This document shows, in pieces, positions 1 to 15,218 of a stretch of 64,000 nt of DNA. Within the stretch, counting starts at the first letter, position 1; each line of letters begins with the position of its first letter. The notes under the pieces were generated by a model, which worked only from the letters and a program-made list of their open reading frames with translations, was not told the DNA's origin and did no database searches. A program made the translations under genes and the position numbers. Source of the stretch: Solicoccozyma terricola (Eukaryota; Basidiomycota; Tremellomycetes; Filobasidiales; Piskurozymaceae); the NCBI GenBank assembly GCA_001600875.1, contig BCLD01000001.1:1693553-1757552 (forward strand), written 5' to 3'.

Positions 1-391
1 TACGATGACCAAAAGAGATGTCCTCACCGATCGAGCGAGAAGAGAGCTTGAATGAAGACCCTGAGGCTGGATGTGGGGAAGTAGGAAGCGGGTGAGTCGG
101 TGCAACGAGGGCAACGGGGCTGGGGACGTGACTGACCCCTGAGACCTGGCATGATGAAGGCCATGATACGATGAGCAAGATTGGTGGGTGGTGGTAGATG
201 GTGGGATGGATATCTATCTCCCTGGTCGGCAGCTTGGGCGGTGGCTGGGTCTGCGGGTAATTGGATTTCTCACGGGGGGACGGGGACGGGGAGGGCTCAC
301 CGCCAACACTCTTCGACGCGTTCTCGCCATCTTCCTCCTATAGTCGACTACGGGTCATTGTCCACCATACACACACACACCATCTCTCATC
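1..391. other. upstream region of MCM7
   Basis: No convincing coding exon or RNA gene was seen here. The stretch contains a short ACACAC run and pyrimidine-rich sequence just before the MCM7 start codon, which fits a promoter and 5' leader. The first ~180 bases could be the edge of a gene lying outside the window, but nothing in them can be assigned. Confidence 0.5.
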
Positions 392-3406
<3,015 letters not shown>

Positions 3407-3514
3407 GGGGGGTTGGGGGGCACCGTATTGACATGCTGTACTTTTTCATTATTGTCGTCGACTCTTGTTTCTATTGACCATTATTACAAACGCGGATGAT
3501 CTATCTATACTACG

Positions 3515-6500
3515 TCAACATATCAGAGCAGTCGACGGTGGAATATGGTTGGACGGTTGTTCACTGCTGTCCATGCGATCCATACGCGTGAGTGATGCAC
3601 CTGACCAGGCTGCAGGAGACCGAACGGAATCGTAAAAGTTTCCGCCAAAGCCGGCAAAAGCGTCCTTGATGATGTTCTGGAGTGGGCGACGCGTGTTAGT
3701 CGTCGTCGTCGTCGCGCGGTACACATGAGCACAGCACCCACATAGGACACCCTCGCTGCAACGTGATCGACCTTTTCGAGCACTCGCATCGCAACAAGAG
3801 CTGTCTCCAAATGCAGTGCCTTGGCCGCTGGTCGTTCGTGGTCTCGGAGGACAGCGACGTATATCGCGGGAGCGACGTAGAGGAAGGGGTAGACGAGGTG
3901 GCCGACCTGGGGGGGGGGGGGCGGGTCAGCATCTCGGTAGCCCGACCGGGCCTGCCTCCACTCACAAAGGGAAGGTAGGGTAGCTGGAGGTGGGACGTCG
4001 ATGTAAGTAAAGGCCGAACCTACCACGCCCAACACACCACGCACCTTTCCATAATACACATTAAAAAGGTGGATCAGCGTCGATGCCGCCATGATACAGC
4101 TGTCCGCAACATCGTCCGATTTCCCTGATGCCTGATCGTCCGAACTGCTGGCCTGTTGGAATGTGTCGTAGGCGAGCGCAGGGAAGCAAGCTACGACCTT
4201 CAACGAGTAGTATTGAATGGCAAGATCAAATTTGAGCAGGGCCATCTCGCCGATTTCACTGTCCAAAAAGATCGGGCCATCGTCCTCGAGTACATCGAAT
4301 GAAGCCAAGGGCTCGGGCAAACGATGGCGGAATCCGTCCAGTGCGCGATTGAGCTGCCACATGGAGTCGCGAGCCTTTTCCATCGTTTCAGTAGACGGTC
4401 GATGGTGATAAAGATTGTAGACCGCTTCAGAGATGGCTGCCAGCTCCGCAACTGCGCAAAGGCGAGCAATCTTGATCTGGGAGGGGGGGGGGGGGCATCA
4501 GGAAACGGGCACTGGCGACGTGGCGACGGGCCATCACACTCACATCAGGCGATGGTGGCAAAATCACCGCGTCCATCTCGTCCTTGACCGCCGCCATCCT
4601 ACTTGGGCGACCCACACGCAACGAGATGGCTCGTTCCAGGCTGTATGTGATCTGGAACGTCGTTCGAATAGTCTCATCCTCGGCTGCCGCGAGGTCGAGG
4701 ACAAAGGAGCGATGAATGCCGAGGGAAAGAGCGATCGAGGTGGCATGGCCGATGGCAATGTACTCCTCTGTAACGGGGTCCGTCAGATTCGTAAAGGGAC
4801 TCGCCCGGGGGGGGGGGGGACTAACGTTCAACGTCCCCAGTCATCGACGCGTACAGACAGTGTAGGATCCACAACTTGATTGTATCATTGCTCCCACCTG
4901 AAAGTATATCGACGTCAGCGTTGCCGCGAACCCGCACCAAATCCGCGCGCGCCCGCACCTGAGAATCCTAGACCGGACAGCAATTCCTTTGATCGCTTGG
5001 AGAGCAGGGTTGACCACGTCTCCGCGGTAGGCTTTGGCAAGTGCGCGTCTCCGTTCCCGCCCTCGATTCTAGCTCCCATTGCTAGTACCAATAGGTCCCT
5101 CGCGTGGTCCAATTTCTGCTCGGCCGTCGAGCAGGTAAATTCGTGTCGATTGGCACTGTATGTAACACCACCGGCGAAGCGGACTTGAATACTTTGCCGG
5201 ATGCTGGCAGTGTCGTAGAACGGGTAGAGTGGGTGGACCGCGATGCAAAAGCTTTGAAGGAATCTGCAGTGTCCCGGGTTGGTTTCAGCCGGCGTTCCAA
5301 CCATCGTCGTAAAACCCCAAACTCACCGCTCGGCAAAAGTGCTTGGCAGGAACATGATGTCTAGCTGTGGTGAGTTTGCGGAAGTCGGGTTGTCAAGGCT
5401 AGGGATTGTTCTCTGTCAGTCAACCGCGTCAAACCCTTCAAATGGCCACCGCTCACATTATATCACTCGCTCCCCACAACCACAGCGCCGTCGACACCTC
5501 TTGAGAAACTTCCGAATCTGCGGATACCGTACTCTTCTCGGACGCTCTACGTGGGAATTTTGCCTGTCTATACAGCTGAATGAGCTGCATGAGTCGGACC
5601 TGGCAAGACAGGAAGCTGCTGGAGCCTGGAATACGGTCCCACGTTTAGCAACCACGAAATACCACCCCGGCCCAACAAAACAACCAAGCACCGAACTCAC
5701 CCCACCAACGAAGTCCCTCCAATCCACCGTCAGGCGATGTCGTAATCACACCTGACATGCCCATACAATTCGCCAACCCTCTCCTCACCCTCGGTTGCAA
5801 CGTGCTCTGTGGCGGCGAAATCGATCTGGCCTGCTTTACTACCACGGTCTCGTCGTTCAAACGAGCGCGTTTCAAAGGTGGCTCATCCTCTGTCGAATGA
5901 CGACGAGAGTGAGGACTCGCTATCCCTTGATGATCGACATATCCGTCCTCTCGGATGGTAGATCGATCCGCTGGTGGTGTGGTGACCTCGGCGCTTGGTG
6001 GTGGCAAGTCCCTGGCGTCTGAATATCCACTGCCACCGCGCGATGCGTGATTCAAAGGTGTCACCGGATCGCCATTCAGTGGTGCGAGGTGAATGGGGGC
6101 GTGATGATTGGTTTCAGACCACCTGTTACCAGAGGGTAGGTCCGAGATGGCAGGAAGAACACGTCTTGAAGCGGCGCCATTCCAGGGGGGTGCAGACGTT
6201 GGCCACGTTCGAATGTCGTATAGTGTACGCGATTCTCCACCTCGATCAGCTGATTCGGGAAGTCGAGATTCCCCATACGGGCTTCCCGCGGTGTACGGAT
6301 AAGAAAAGGTTCCATACGATGGTGAAGAGACGGGACGACCGTCTGCGGTAGAGTAACGTGATGACGAGGAGTATGCATTGGATGGTGAATCTGCCGAACC
6401 ATACACATTCCCTTGTCTGCGCGGGGGGGAAAAGATCAATACGAGTACCACTGTTACTTTCCCGCACGCCCTCACCTCTCATATGGTCCCAGTCTCCCTC

Positions 6501-7149
6501 CGAAATGCTGGTCCGCATACGTCGATCTCTCCGCATCCAAGTGATTCGGGGTTTGTCTTCGTGATGAAGTCGTCGACGAAGCGGAATGAGTACCACCGCC
6601 TGCTGCTGCTGATAGGCTGAGTAGTCGAGTACGAGTAGTTTGACTGTAAACGCAAGCCGAGGAATGTGCTCGACATGCTGCACAGGGTTCTCCGCCATCG
6701 CACTGAGATAGATAGGGAAGGGTTAGGGTGGGGGGGTTGGCCCGGTGGGAGACGGTGTAATCTCACCTTGACTTTTCGAATCTTGCAGACCTGATGCGTA
6801 GACCATGTCGTCAGCTACGACCCTAACCCCCCAACCCCAACCCCCACACACTCACATCACAAGCCTTTGCTGTCCTCAACGCCTTGAAATGTCTCCTCCT
6901 CGCCGCTTCAGTCGCCGCGATCTGAACATCCTTGTTTCTCCGATCATCCTCATCTTCCAACCCCTCTGCACCTGTACTAGCTTGTCTACGGTCTGACAAG
7001 TCGCTATCGGGTCGACTACGCTGTGTTTTGACTGCTGCCGAGGAGTATTGATCGGATGAAGATGCCGATGTGCTATGGCGCGGGTGTTGGTTCGGATGGG
7101 ATGTGTCCATGGAATGTCGATAGCCAACGTCGTCTGCTGGTGATGTCAT
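3515..7149 (-). CDS. Zn2Cys6 fungal-specific transcription factor
   Basis: This is a DNA-binding regulator with an N-terminal binuclear zinc cluster and a middle fungal-specific transcription factor domain. The cluster is assembled from three exons: the first ends in ...KACD (7149-6856), a 24-base micro-exon encodes VCKIRKVK (6790-6767), and the next starts CDGGEPCAACRAHSSACVY at 6702. All six cysteines are present with normal spacing. A serine- and proline-rich linker with a basic patch (PLKRARL) follows. The domain region includes YPFYDTASIRQS and EYIAIGHATSIALSLGIHRS, the usual FxHPLYPFxD and GxAxxxAxxLGLHR patterns. Several introns end in C runs. Start: ATG at 7149 preferred; an in-frame ATG at 7212 is possible. 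The last exon is uncertain: two frames end at 3515 or 3523 depending on the splice. The target genes are unknown. Confidence 0.85.
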
Positions 7150-7993
7150 GTTGGCGAGGGGAGCGAAACAGACGGCGAGTGAATGGAAGAGCGATACAAC
7201 GGACGAGTTCAACGTCGACTCGCTGTCATGTTTTGGCAGATTTGGATCGTGGAGCTGTTGACCCCGACCTTCCGTGCGAGGGATTTAAAAAAACGAGGGT
7301 CGGCGCCGATTAGACAGAGCGCGGAGAGGGGGCTATGACGATGGTCTGACGATGGTTCTGACGATTAGGGAAGGGAGGGGGGGGGCTGTAAGTTTGCTAT
7401 GGCCTGCGGTAGGCCTCGTATGGTGATAAGATGACCCTACGTGAGGCGGAATGACCATCCAACGAGCGGTTCACTTCTACCTTTTCGGAGTAGGAAATAT
7501 CGTTTCCGCGGGGGAAATGGGCTTTTGTGCATCCGACGGGTGGAGGATGACCAGATCTCCACGACGGCTGGGAAGGGCATAGAGTCGAGAGATCGATTGG
7601 GACGGCAGACTCCAGGGCCAGCAACTGGTACCGATCTGGCCGATTGGGCAGTGCCTGGCTGGAAACTGAGAAACCATACACGCCGGGGTTTGTCCCCTCG
7701 TTGGTCGCTGCTCGGCTAACGCAGGGAGGGGGAGGGGCATTCCCGGCAACGAGTGGAGTGCTGGTGCTCGTCGGCGGCGTGCACGTCGGGACAGCCGCAG
7801 CATGCCATCCACACGGCACACAGATTTGAGATCTAACTTTTGATTTTCAAAGTGCCCAATCAGATCCCACTCCGACGCCGTCAAACTCCCCCCGGCAGTC
7901 CCGCAGTCCCCAGTCCCGCAGTCCCGCAGTTCCCGCAGTCCATCGTCCGTTGCCGCCGTCACCGCCGCCGACGACGATCGGTACTTGCCCACG
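7150..7993. other. intergenic region between the Zn2Cys6 factor and the F-box/RCC1 gene
   Basis: Open frames exist on the minus strand (7397-8016), but they lack recognisable domains, conserved-looking junctions or typical composition, so they are not called. The stretch should include the 5' leader and promoter of the Zn2Cys6 factor and the 3' end of the F-box/RCC1 gene. Confidence 0.5.
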
Positions 7994-10252
7994 TTATACC
8001 CCCGCGTCGTCACCATTTCCGGCCAGCTGTCTCTCCGCGTCGCTCATCAGTCTCCACTGTCTTTGCGTGTGTACAGCAGGACCTCCTCGCACTGCCCCCC
8101 GACCAGCAAAGCCAATGCGCACGAATGGCAGGTGACGTCGTGGGCCAACCTCCCGGTCCAACGTCTCGCTGATGTCATCATCATCAAGTGGTTCCCGACG
8201 CGGTGGCTCGACGGCGTCTTGAACGGCTACCGCTCCCAAGCCACCACCACCACCACCACCACCACCACCACCCATCACGTCAACCACCAACGCACCCGAG
8301 TGCCAACCTGCAGCCGTGATACTGAATACAAACCTCCTCTTGGCAAAGAGCGGTCTGAAGTTGCCATGTTCGTCTCGTTCATTTGATAAACGAGGGGTAC
8401 CTGCTTCGTCACCACGTCCAAAGGCAATGAGGGTAGGCTGTGAGGTGTTCCGTGGCTGAACTGGCGACCAAGTGATAAAGTCGTCGCCGATCCCCAACTG
8501 TCCAGACCCGTTTTCACCCCAAGATAGACACATGCCCTGACTAGTGAGAGCCAGAGAATGATAGTCACCAGTCTTGACAGAGGTAACACCACGGTCTTGG
8601 AGGGCAGGCAACGTCTCCGCTTGGAGAGTCGTTCCGAAACCTGGAATACGGTCAGAGAACGGCGGTGCAATGGCGGTGAGAACTCGTGAAGCAGAGTATG
8701 CGACGATGTTTTGAAACGATGCTGTGATGTGGCGGACGGATGGGGATGATAGGTGATGGAGCTGGTGCCGAAGGCCATTAGAATCTCCAAATGCCAGACG
8801 ACGGGTGGTCAAAAACGCTCACGTATTCCCACGTTCCATTCTGCAGCTGTACCCCCTCTTCGCAGTTGATCATCCACACTTCCCCATTACCTCTCAGCGC
8901 GAGGACGAATAAATCTCCACATGCGATCGTCTTGATCTGCAATGGGTTCTCGACGTTCTCGACCTCCGCCCCGGCTTCCGCCCCGACCTCCGCCCACGCC
9001 GCGTCCACGCTGTCCGGACGACGTGGCATAGGTGGAAGCTTGCACACCGGACCCTCTGAAACGGTACCCCATCGGACCGGAAGCTCGTTCTCCTCCAACG
9101 ACGGTTGGTAAATTGGATTTCCAGCGGTATCAAGTGGCGGGGTGTTGTTGAGTTGATCATTCGGCGTCAGAGCGTCGGTGTACGCGCGCTCGAATGGAAA
9201 CCAAGCAAAGATGTCGCCTGCCGAGTTGAGAGCCGCTGAATGGGACCAGCCAGCGCAGATTTGAATGATGCGAAGGCGGGCGGAGGCGGGGTTGGACGCC
9301 GTCAGCAGTGGTGATGTGTGGTGATAGCCCTGAGCAAATCGGTCAACTGGACTTGAGTGCGGGCGCGCGCGCGAGTAGTGTCCATCGCCACTCACCAGAC
9401 CCCATCTAGTGTGCTCCCATATCAGGTTGTCAGAGTCTAGGACGAGGAGGTGTTTCCGACCTTGGCTATAGGTCGAATCTTGTCAGACGACTGACGGTGC
9501 ATTACGTATTCCCCCTTCTCCCAACTGACCTGACGGATTCAGCCTTGCAAGGCAACCGTAATCGCTTGGGCTGTTTGCATTTGTAATATTGATGCTCGTA
9601 TTCGTGCGGTCGAGCGACCCAGCCGGTACCTTCCAATTGACCCCAAACCCAGACTCCACCGTCGTAATCCCTGTTGCAATCGATCAGTGAGTAATCTCAC
9701 GAGTTTACACCGCCACCGCGCCCCTCGCCCCCCGCGCCCCCCACCCACCTCGCCGCAAAACACCATCCTCCCGCCTGCATCTCCACAATCCCCGTCCGTT
9801 GTTCCGCATGTCCAAGGTGCATCGGCGACATGAACTCGCTGGAAATCTCGTGAGGGTATGGGACCGCCCGGAAGATGTGGTGTGCTTGCCCTCGATTGCC
9901 TGGAATGGACATGACGCCCAGTCGACCGTTATCCGCGGCACCCCAGACGTAGACCCGCTGTCGTCGAAATGGGTTTTACGTTCAGCCGGTACGTGAAACC
10001 CCCAACCCCACTCACAGGCCTCCTCAATCCCTTCCACAGACCCCTCGCCCATCCCAGCTCCGTCTTGACGTGGGCCACTGCATTCACATCAAGATGAAAA
10101 TCGTGCTTGATCTTCCGGCGCCAGAATGCTTCATCGAGGGCGATCTCGTGGAGGGAGTGTGAAGTTCGCGACAGCGTGTCGATGTCATTGGGTGAAAGAA
10201 AATCAAGCAAACAGTCGGTGAAGACCTCGGAGGGGAGATTGGGAAGCATGTT
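7994..10252 (-). CDS. SAF1: F-box and RCC1-repeat protein, SCF-associated factor 1-like
   Basis: The N-terminus is an F-box (LPNLPSEVFTDCLLDFLSPN, followed by DIDTLSRTSHSLHEIALDE), which would bind Skp1 in an SCF ubiquitin ligase. RCC1-type propeller repeats follow, visible as VYVWGAADNGRLGV, GGVWVWGQLEGTG, CAGWSHSAALNSAGDIFAW and GDYHSLALTSQGMCLSWGEN. This order matches yeast Saf1, an SCF adaptor whose propeller recruits the substrate. Near the C-terminus a (GGT)n tract encodes about ten glycines (around 8240-8271), then an acidic stretch and LPFVRIGFAGRGAVRGG. Start chosen at the ATG of MLPNLPSEV (10252). The frame stays open upstream to a GTG, so a spliced short 5' exon cannot be excluded. 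The substrate is unknown. Confidence 0.85.
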
Positions 10253-10417
10253 GAGCCAGTTGGATGGTGGCACTGCATATTGCAGACGGTGAAGTAACCG
10301 GGGAGGTGATGACGAGGACCACGCGGGAGGACACTCACGTGAGCAGAGGGGGACTTATGTCAAGTCGGCAACCGCAGTTAGAACATAATGATTCGGGGAG
10401 ATTGTTAAACATCAACA

Positions 10418-10513
10418 GGCTACTTAGCGAAGTGGTCTAACGCGCTGTGTTAAGGTTCTCTGTTCAGAATCCCGCAGTCCTCCGGGGCGTGAGTTCGAAT
10501 CTCACAGTAGTCA
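10418..10513 (+). tRNA. tRNA-Leu (anticodon AAG), intron-containing
   Basis: A cloverleaf can be drawn: acceptor GGCTACT/AGTAGTC, D-stem GCG/CGC, anticodon stem CTGTG/CGCAG with loop TTAAGG plus C, a long type-II variable arm, and T-arm GTGAG TTCGAAT CTCAC, with A as discriminator. The anticodon AAG (10452-10454) reads CUU-type Leu codons after A34 modification. A 16-base intron (10456-10471) lies at the standard position after base 37. A TTTT Pol III stop follows within 10 bases. Confidence 0.93.
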
Positions 10514-10864
10514 ATTCTTTTGGACAAATCGGGTAGTTCATTTACTACCTTTTTGCAATGTAGCGCCGATGAACAGGCTACCGGTCGTGTGCGTCATAGG
10601 TCAAGTGATCTACAGACAGCCTCAACAAAGGAGAAGAACGAGTCATTGTGCGAACATCACCGCCTGCAAGGCGTGCCTTCGGTGCAGTCGTTCCGCTCCT
10701 CTGTCCAGCCTTTCTTTACTTTGGTGACCCTCCTGCGCCCCTCCGCGCTCTATGGGAGGGATGTCTATATCTAAGCTCGGGGCTTCGTTTTAACGGGTGG
10801 TAAGTGAGCGGAAGAGTGCTTTTTACGTGACATAGACTACAAGGCCACATTCTTTACATCATCA
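10514..10864. other. spacer between the two tRNA-Leu genes
   Basis: A single 84-codon open frame (10520-10774) has no recognisable domain and begins right after the first tRNA, so it is probably fortuitous. No further RNA gene was recognised. Confidence 0.45.
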
Positions 10865-10960
10865 GGCTACTTAGCGAAGTGGTCTAACGCGCTGTGTTAA
10901 GGTTCTTCAATCAGAATCCCGCAGTCCTCCGGGGCGTGAGTTCGAATCTCACAGTAGTCA
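10865..10960 (+). tRNA. tRNA-Leu (anticodon AAG), second copy
   Basis: This copy has the same mature sequence as the tRNA 350 bases upstream, and differs only within the 16-base intron. It shares the acceptor, D-, anticodon and T-stems and the type-II variable arm. A T-run of about 19 (10981-10999) downstream is a strong Pol III terminator. Confidence 0.93.
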
Positions 10961-11994
10961 TTCTTTTGGTTCATTTTGCGTTTTTTTTTTTTTTTTTTTA
11001 ATCCTCCCGCAGCCTCCCGCCCCCGCGTATCACCCGCTTCACCTCAGACGTAGTTGTAATATCAACCGATCACCGCCTCAAGTCACCAAGCGGCATCACC
11101 AATTCGCACAAAGACGAGTTCTGGAAGCAGGAATTCGGAAGATGTTTTGCAACCGAGCAAAGGAACTGGGCTGGGACCGGTATCACCCCGCATTGTACCT
11201 TCGAGCCGAGGAAGCAGAAGAACTCTTGGCTAATATACTCCTAGGTTCCAAATACTCGGAACAATCCAGTTTGCCCCTGTCTTTGTTTGAATCAGATTAG
11301 TCGCTGAATGCGTAAGCGGGTAGCCAAGAGAATAGCAAAATTCCCTCCCGGTAGTTCGGACCTGTGGAAGGATAGAACATCCTTCGAATAGGGCGTTATG
11401 TCAAGCTGATCCGCCTGAAACGGAAGGGGTTCTCAATTGCGATCACGCCATTGTATTACAGAGTTGAGGTACCAGCTCGAAAATCAGGGCGACTATCGAA
11501 ACCCGGAAACCGCACGAAACATGATGCGGACAGGTAACGGCCAGGTTATCACCCGAATTGATATACATAACAAAGGATCAGCCAAGAGTCAGTGAATCTT
11601 GACACGGAAGAGAAGAAGCGGGAGGCGAATCAGGTAGAACGGTAGACGTGTGGTGGAATCGAGGTAACACGGTTGGTGGCGAAAGAACGGGGCAACACAA
11701 CAAAGCGCACGTCCCTCTGAGCTGCGCGTCCTGCCGCGTGGCAATCGCCGGGGTCATCCTGGTGACGTCATGCCAATCACCCGAAACCGAAGCGCATGAC
11801 GTAGGAACCAACCAGCAAGGGACAATCTCGACGAGACAGCAAAGGTCCCAGACCAGCTAGCAAAACACACCAAGGACCTGCTCAGTCGTGGTCAACATTG
11901 GGTCGGGTGCAAGCCAGCCTTTCAGCATCTACACGAATCCTCAAGCGGACCCCTTGGCAGATACCCGAACGGCCCAGACCGGTGGTCTGAGGTC
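10961..11994. other. long leader or intergenic region before the C2H2/Zn2Cys6 factor
   Basis: After the T-run at 10981-10999 there is about 1 kb of mixed-composition sequence with no coding exon that can be supported. It contains short open frames that could act as uORFs if it is the 5' leader of the factor starting near 11995. I looked for U6, 5S and U3 hallmarks and found none. Confidence 0.4.
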
Positions 11995-14978
11995 TTGTCG
12001 ATCACCCCGGCAATCCCGAGAAACCTGCTCTGCCATAAGAAGGTTCACGGACGAACGAACATTCGTAGCAAGCCAAAATTCAACACCGACAACAACCTCC
12101 AGCTATCGAACCCATCAAATCGCAAGCCAACCTCTCATCCCACGCAGAAAACATCCCGTAAAATACACGAAAAGACTACCGATTTCACCAGATCCTCCAT
12201 CCTCGATCAGAATCCGCACGTTGACTCAAAAAAGTCATCAGCACCCGAACCGTCACTCGTAAACAACGAAAGAGTTTTCAATCTGGCATCCCAAACCCTC
12301 ACGCATGGGTCTCCCTTCAACGACCATCATTACAATCCCAACGAATCAAGCAAAGACTCATACAAAGACTCATACCTTGAAAGCCACTACGACCAACTGT
12401 TTCCTCCAACGTACGTAGAGCAGACGAGTTCGCTCTCGTACCGCCCAAAGCCGTACTCGCGATTGTCTACATCGCCTACAAACGGCATTCCCCTGTACCC
12501 AGCTCCGTTCTACGATTCGGAGACACTGTGTTTCAGTACAAAAAGTTCGAGACCATACAAGATGGCCGGCGGACCGTACAACTGTCCTGTATGCGGACAG
12601 TCCTTCACCCGCAAGCAACACGTCGGTCGCCACATGCGCTCTCACACTGGTGACAAGCCTTACAAGTGTTCCCGATGCGAAGACAAGTTTGCAAGGAGCG
12701 ATCTGCTAAGCAGACATGTTAACAAGGCACATGGCGGTGAAGGAGGAAGAGCGGGTGGAGCGACGACAAACGTCCGGACAAGAAAACCAGATGGTAGGAT
12801 AAAGGACGGAACGTCAAAAGTCAGGAAACAGTCCTTTTCAACTGTTGGAACGACGATCAGTCCAGAAGATGAATGGACGGATACGATGAGTGATGTGGAT
12901 GCTGGTCAGCTGAGGTTTGGCGCGCAGTTGGCGGGTGCAAGGTAGGTTTTAATGAGTGAAGTGCGGTGCGCGGCATGCTTACCACTGGGCCGGTTTTTCC
13001 CTCCAGTTTCCCTCACAACATGGCACCCCTTCCCGACTTCACCTTGGACAGCGGCAGCACGTCGTTTGCGCCACAAATGGCCAGCTACAGCACCCCTTAC
13101 TCTGAGCAGTCCACCGCTACACCACATCACCCTTCTACTCCACAAACCTACGCGCAACAGCCATACCCATCCACGTCGTCACTGCAACAACTCTTCCAGC
13201 AGACTGCTTTTGATCTCCCCGGCGTGATGCCACCGAATCAGCAGATGATGGGCTACAACCCGGGTTATAACTCGCAACAGTCGCAGGTCGCGATGGACAT
13301 GTTGAGCGGACATGATTTGGGAATGTCAATTCAGCCTCAGATGAACACTCAGCTTGGGGTGTCTCCCGCGCCCGGAATGCAGTACACACTGTCCTCGGAT
13401 GGCACAGTCTCAGACGCTGGTGGCCTCTTGTATACGATGGGAAACACCTTGCAAGCTGGGCCATCGACGCACATTGGCAACACTTTTTCCCTCGATCCGT
13501 CCGTCTCGGGACTGAACGTGAATGCTACTCAGATGCTCGCTTCCAGCTCACCCAGTGTGACAGACTTTCAGACAGACTTTCAGAACACCGAATGGCCGCG
13601 TTCCACCGGACCTGTGCTAAAGAAGAGGAAGACGAGGGCGTGCGTAAAGTGCAATGGCTCCAAGACGAAATGCGATTCCGAGTGGCCGTGTTGTGAGTCT
13701 GCGAGCATTCCGTCCATCGTCAAATCTTCCGATGCTGACCCAATTGGCAAACCCCACCGCACAGCACGATGTACTAGTCGCAAAATCGAGTGTGTTTACC
13801 TTTCCAGGGATCAGCAGGGGCCCAACCAAGAACCCACTGTCGCATCGACGCTACCAATCGGAAGCCTTCCCGCCAATCAGATGCCTATACACAATGTTCT
13901 CCCCTCGGAGACAGTCGGATGGATAGAGTCGGCAGTTGGCAAAGATGCACAGCAGCCGCCTGTGCTGATTCCACAGCGTATTGATTCCAGCAACTCTGCT
14001 CATTGGTCAACACCGACGTTGGCGACGGAGCAAAGTCCTGCGTCCGACGTGTCTGGCCATATGGTAGTTGCGACTAATTCAGCGCCAATGGCGAGGTCGA
14101 CTAGCGATAACGAGCGGGTAGTCACGCCTGGCAACACAGCGCAGCCTTTAGATGTGAGTTTGCGGCGACGATTGCCTCGCGGGTAGATCTTTTCACTGAT
14201 ATCTCTTGGACAGAATTTGACCGGCTTCGCGGTCGACGGTAACGTTGCGGATGGCATCAACATTGCCCACGGCGCCTCTCCGACTTACCAAACCTCGCAT
14301 GACTTTCACATAAGCCAACAAGCTCTGCAGAAGATGCACGACGACGCTCAGGCGGCTTGGCTTCGAAAGCAAAACCTTCAGAACGCAAACCTCCCCATGC
14401 CCTTTGTTCGTCCCGTCATGGCTCGCAAACGATCGACCTCGTTGCCCTCCAGTGTTGAGCATCCTTCTGTCCACTTTACCGGATACCCTGCACTTCATAT
14501 ACCCAACACGTACAACGGCGGGGTGGGGGTGCATGGTATGGGCTTTCAGGCACTAGCTTCTAGACGACTGTCAAGTAGTCGACCGGCGGCTAGCGTACTG
14601 CAAAACACGCAACCCATTCACCCAGCCTTCCAGCTTGCCGGAGGACCATTGGAGACTCTGGCACCCCAACGTACGCCAAGTTTCCTGGATACACCGTTCG
14701 ACAATCGGCCCAAGGTGCCGTCGCATCCATTACGTCCTAACAACAAGCGACTGGCCAGTCGGACACTCGGACCCGAGGAGGCGAAGAGGCAGTCGACGGG
14801 TGGTGACCTTTTACTGTTCGAGAGCGGCTGGAATGCCACTGGGAGGAGAAATTCGGCTCCCAGCATCCCCTCTCCGTATCTGGATAACGGAGGTGGTTCC
14901 TGGTTCGGGGATGAAATGCAAGTGGGATACCCGTTCCCGTCGCCGATGATCCCATCGACGGCAGAGGCAGGCTCGTAG
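11995..14978 (+). CDS. transcription factor with two C2H2 fingers and a Zn2Cys6 cluster
   Basis: Two adjacent C2H2 fingers start CPVCGQSFTRKQH and CSRCEDKFARSD, each ending in the His pair, joined by the HTGDKPYK linker. They lie around 12576-12726. About 330 residues later a six-cysteine cluster follows: CVKCNGSKTKCDSEWPC, then SRCTSRKIEC. It is split by the intron 13693-13764. Other introns are 12942-13006 and 14154-14213. The region between is Gln/Ser/Pro-rich (for example NQQMMGYNPGYNSQQSQ) and could be an activation domain. The start is uncertain: the frame is open from 11995, but the ATG of MAGGPYNCPVCG at about 12561 sits just before the first finger and may be the conserved start. No fungal-specific middle domain was recognised. 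The targets are unknown. Confidence 0.85.
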
Positions 14979-15218
14979 TAGGATGACAGGACTCGTTATG
15001 TATGAGATGAAGTTGTAGTTGCCGACCAAGATATGGCTACGGACATGGTGCCTGGATGCATGACATTGTGGCAAAAGTAGGCGCACCGCGGACATGACCG
15101 GACCGCCTCTGAGCGAACGGCAGCCATGTATTCCCAGTCAGTCCCAGTCCCAGCTGGCACAAACCACCCAGCACCGTATCCAACAGCTCTCGCTTCGCAC
15201 CACACTCGACGGCCTGTT

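Noticed and set aside
7397..8016. Minus-strand open frames (140 and 179 codons) downstream of the F-box/RCC1 gene
   Set aside because: They overlap each other and the RCC1 gene C-terminus, with no recognisable motif; the RCC1 frame ends cleanly at 7994.
10520..10774. 84-codon open frame between the tRNA genes
   Set aside because: Starts just after a tRNA, with no motif or splice context; likely fortuitous.
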